A stretch of 61,969 nucleotides of DNA from contig CAJTRU010000014.1 in assembly GCA_910579085.1 (NCBI GenBank), positions 1 through 61,969 of the forward strand, given 5' to 3'. Below are positions 60,765 to 61,969 of this stretch, one piece after another; position 1 is the first letter of the stretch, and each line of letters begins with the position of its first letter. This DNA comes from an uncultured Lachnospiraceae bacterium. Its GTDB lineage: Bacteria > Bacillota > Clostridia > Lachnospirales > Lachnospiraceae. The notes below the pieces were generated by a model, which was not told the origin of the DNA, did no database searches, and saw only the letters and a program-made list of their open reading frames with translations. The translations under genes and the position numbers were made by a program.

Positions 60765-61721
60765 TTATATTGATATAATGTATGCAATTAAAGCACATAT
60801 TATCTGGAATATAACACACCTGAATACTACCTGTGTATCAGACCAGCCCTTATTTTTTCTTGCATGGTCATGAAGAGGTGTTCTTGTATTAACAAGTATA
60901 GATATTTTCAAAAACCTCTTTAATGCTATTTTTACAAGCCCAATACCCCCATCAACTATAAGCACAAGTGCAAGAAGCACATAACTAACAGGGTGGCCTG
61001 TTTTCATTGCAATTAAAGCTATATAAAAGCCAAGTGCCCTTGAACCTGCATCACCCATAAGCATACTGCTTGGTGTTGAATTAAAATATAAGTATGCAAG
61101 GAGCACTGAAACAAAAATAAAACCTGTAATTACATAACTGCCAAGTTCACTGGCATATATTATTGTAAATGAAGATATTACCACACAGCAAAGGCTTGCA
61201 CAGAGCCCGTCAACCCCGTCATTACAGTTTGTAACATTTATGGACACCCATATAAGTATAATACCCAGTATAAAATAAACTGGAACAGGTATATCCAAAA
61301 CAACTGGCCCAATATGTATAGCCAGTAATTCCTGGTTATAATTAGTAAAAGTCCACATTGCAACTACAGATATAACAAGGTCTATAAACCCTTTCTTATA
61401 TTCATTCCACGGCGTCTTGGAAGCATCATCAAGATAACCACTAAGCATTACTGCAAGCAATAATATGCAATATATTATGTATTCCCTGCTAACGGGTATA
61501 AACAACAGTGAACATACAATAAATACTATTACAAATATAAAGCCTGCCCCTCTTATCTTCCCCTTTGAAAGAGCACCATTTACAGCAAACTCCCTGCCGT
61601 GGTCAACAGGCAGGAAAGGAAAAGGAAAAGCAAGACCAGCAAACGTAAGTACAAATGCCACAAGTATTCCAGCAACTGCTATCTGGTTCGGTTCTAAAAA
61701 CCTGGTTAAAATATCATACAT
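60765..61721 (-). CDS. MraY-like glycosyl-1-phosphate transferase (family 4)
   Basis: 318 residues, about ten transmembrane helices. SGYLDDASKT, NVTNCNDGVDGL (catalytic aspartates), SMLMGDAGSRALGFYI and TPLHDHARKNKGWSDTQVVFR match MraY motifs, with the usual HHH of PLHHHFE changed to HDH. Expected to transfer a phospho-sugar to undecaprenyl phosphate. Not beside other mur genes, so a second MraY-type enzyme or a wall-polymer initiator is as plausible as the essential MraY. AGGAGG before the ATG. Confidence 0.87.
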   Translation of the reverse strand: MYDILTRFLEPNQIAVAGILVAFVLTFAGLAFPFPFLPVDHGREFAVNGALSKGKIRGAGFIFVIVFIVCSLLFIPVSREYIIYCILLLAVMLSGYLDDASKTPWNEYKKGFIDLVISVVAMWTFTNYNQELLAIHIGPVVLDIPVPVYFILGIILIWVSINVTNCNDGVDGLCASLCCVVISSFTIIYASELGSYVITGFIFVSVLLAYLYFNSTPSSMLMGDAGSRALGFYIALIAMKTGHPVSYVLLALVLIVDGGIGLVKIALKRFLKISILVNTRTPLHDHARKNKGWSDTQVVFRCVIFQIICALIAYIISI

Positions 61722-61847
61722 TTTTATCCTCCTGAAATTATTAACATATTAATATTTATTCAAGTAACGCTTTTCTATTATAACAAAGCACAAGAAAATA
61801 TACAAGTTTTGATAAAATGGGGGACACGGCTGTTTCATAAATTCCCT

Positions 61848-61969
61848 TACAAACTGTATGTAAGATAATTTCCAGTTATCTTTTGTTGGTGTGATTTGCC
61901 AGGCGGACGGTTTTTGTGCCAGAGCCAGAATATTCCATACAGGGGCACGCTTCCGCTACGTTAACCCAC
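61848..61969 (-). repeat. Dispersed repeat copy, inverted (window edge)
   Basis: GATAATTTCCAGTTATC (61864-61880), then TTTTGTTGGTG, GGCGGACGG and GTGCCAGAGCCAGAATATTC, then a GGGGCACGCTTCCGCT end, is the reverse-complement counterpart of the copy at 1-84 and of element A's left end. Cut by the window edge. Confidence 0.7.

Overview
The window is AT-rich DNA with Gram-positive style ribosome-binding sites (AGGAGG-like). It carries a spore-associated gene (yyaC), a zinc-type S14, BspA-like and beta-helix surface proteins, and LytTR, HD-GYP and MCP signalling genes. Together these point to a Clostridia member, most likely of the Lachnospiraceae. This placement is inferred from gene content only. 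I saw no rRNA, tRNA or CRISPR array.

Layout. 1-8.1 kb: a large cyclic-nucleotide-domain protein, an SDR reductase (EF-P 5-aminopentanone reductase type), a divergent LCP/LytR-C protein followed by a divergent WecG/TagA-type protein, a YitT membrane protein and an orphan sugar-ABC ATPase. 8.1-11.9 kb: a restriction-modification island (controller-like XRE protein, PD-(D/E)XK endonuclease, one beta-class and one D12-class DNA methyltransferase) and an unknown gene. 12.1-12.75 kb: remnants of an ISLre2-type transposase and of an aldose 1-epimerase. 12.86-18.6 kb: a GHKL histidine kinase, a LytTR response regulator and a 1028-residue secreted protein. Two near-identical direct-repeat operators lie beside divergent promoters here, and between kinase and regulator there is a very short rightward transcription unit with an 11-codon ORF and its own terminator. 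18.7-22.7 kb: an Imm1-like protein, two small unknown genes, an HD-GYP protein and about 1.2 kb of non-coding hairpin repeats.

22.7-34.0 kb (minus strand): the S10-spc ribosomal operon from rpsJ to secY, with a promoter, a structured leader and a terminator directly after secY. The usual continuation (adk, map, infA, rpmJ, rpsM, rpsK, rpsD, rpoA, rplQ) is absent. Members of one dispersed repeat family lie at both ends of this block and at both ends of the window.

34.4-62 kb: a frameshifted small LRR-type surface protein; three Rpn-like PD-(D/E)XK proteins plus a fragment of a fourth; a LysM membrane protein; yyaC convergent with a pfk-dnaX-ebfC-recR run; glycogen phosphorylase with an overlapping 59-codon membrane protein; a hybrid kinase/MCP/FMN-lipoprotein operon; a 700-residue LRR surface protein; trmB; an AI-2E-type exporter; a DJ-1 protein; a PepSY protein; a REC-GGDEF-EAL-REC protein; and a MraY-like transferase.

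The most unusual material is the LytTR locus (14.2-15.4 kb), the truncated ribosomal operon bounded by repeats, and the two-methyltransferase R-M island whose convergent methylase genes end inside one hairpin.
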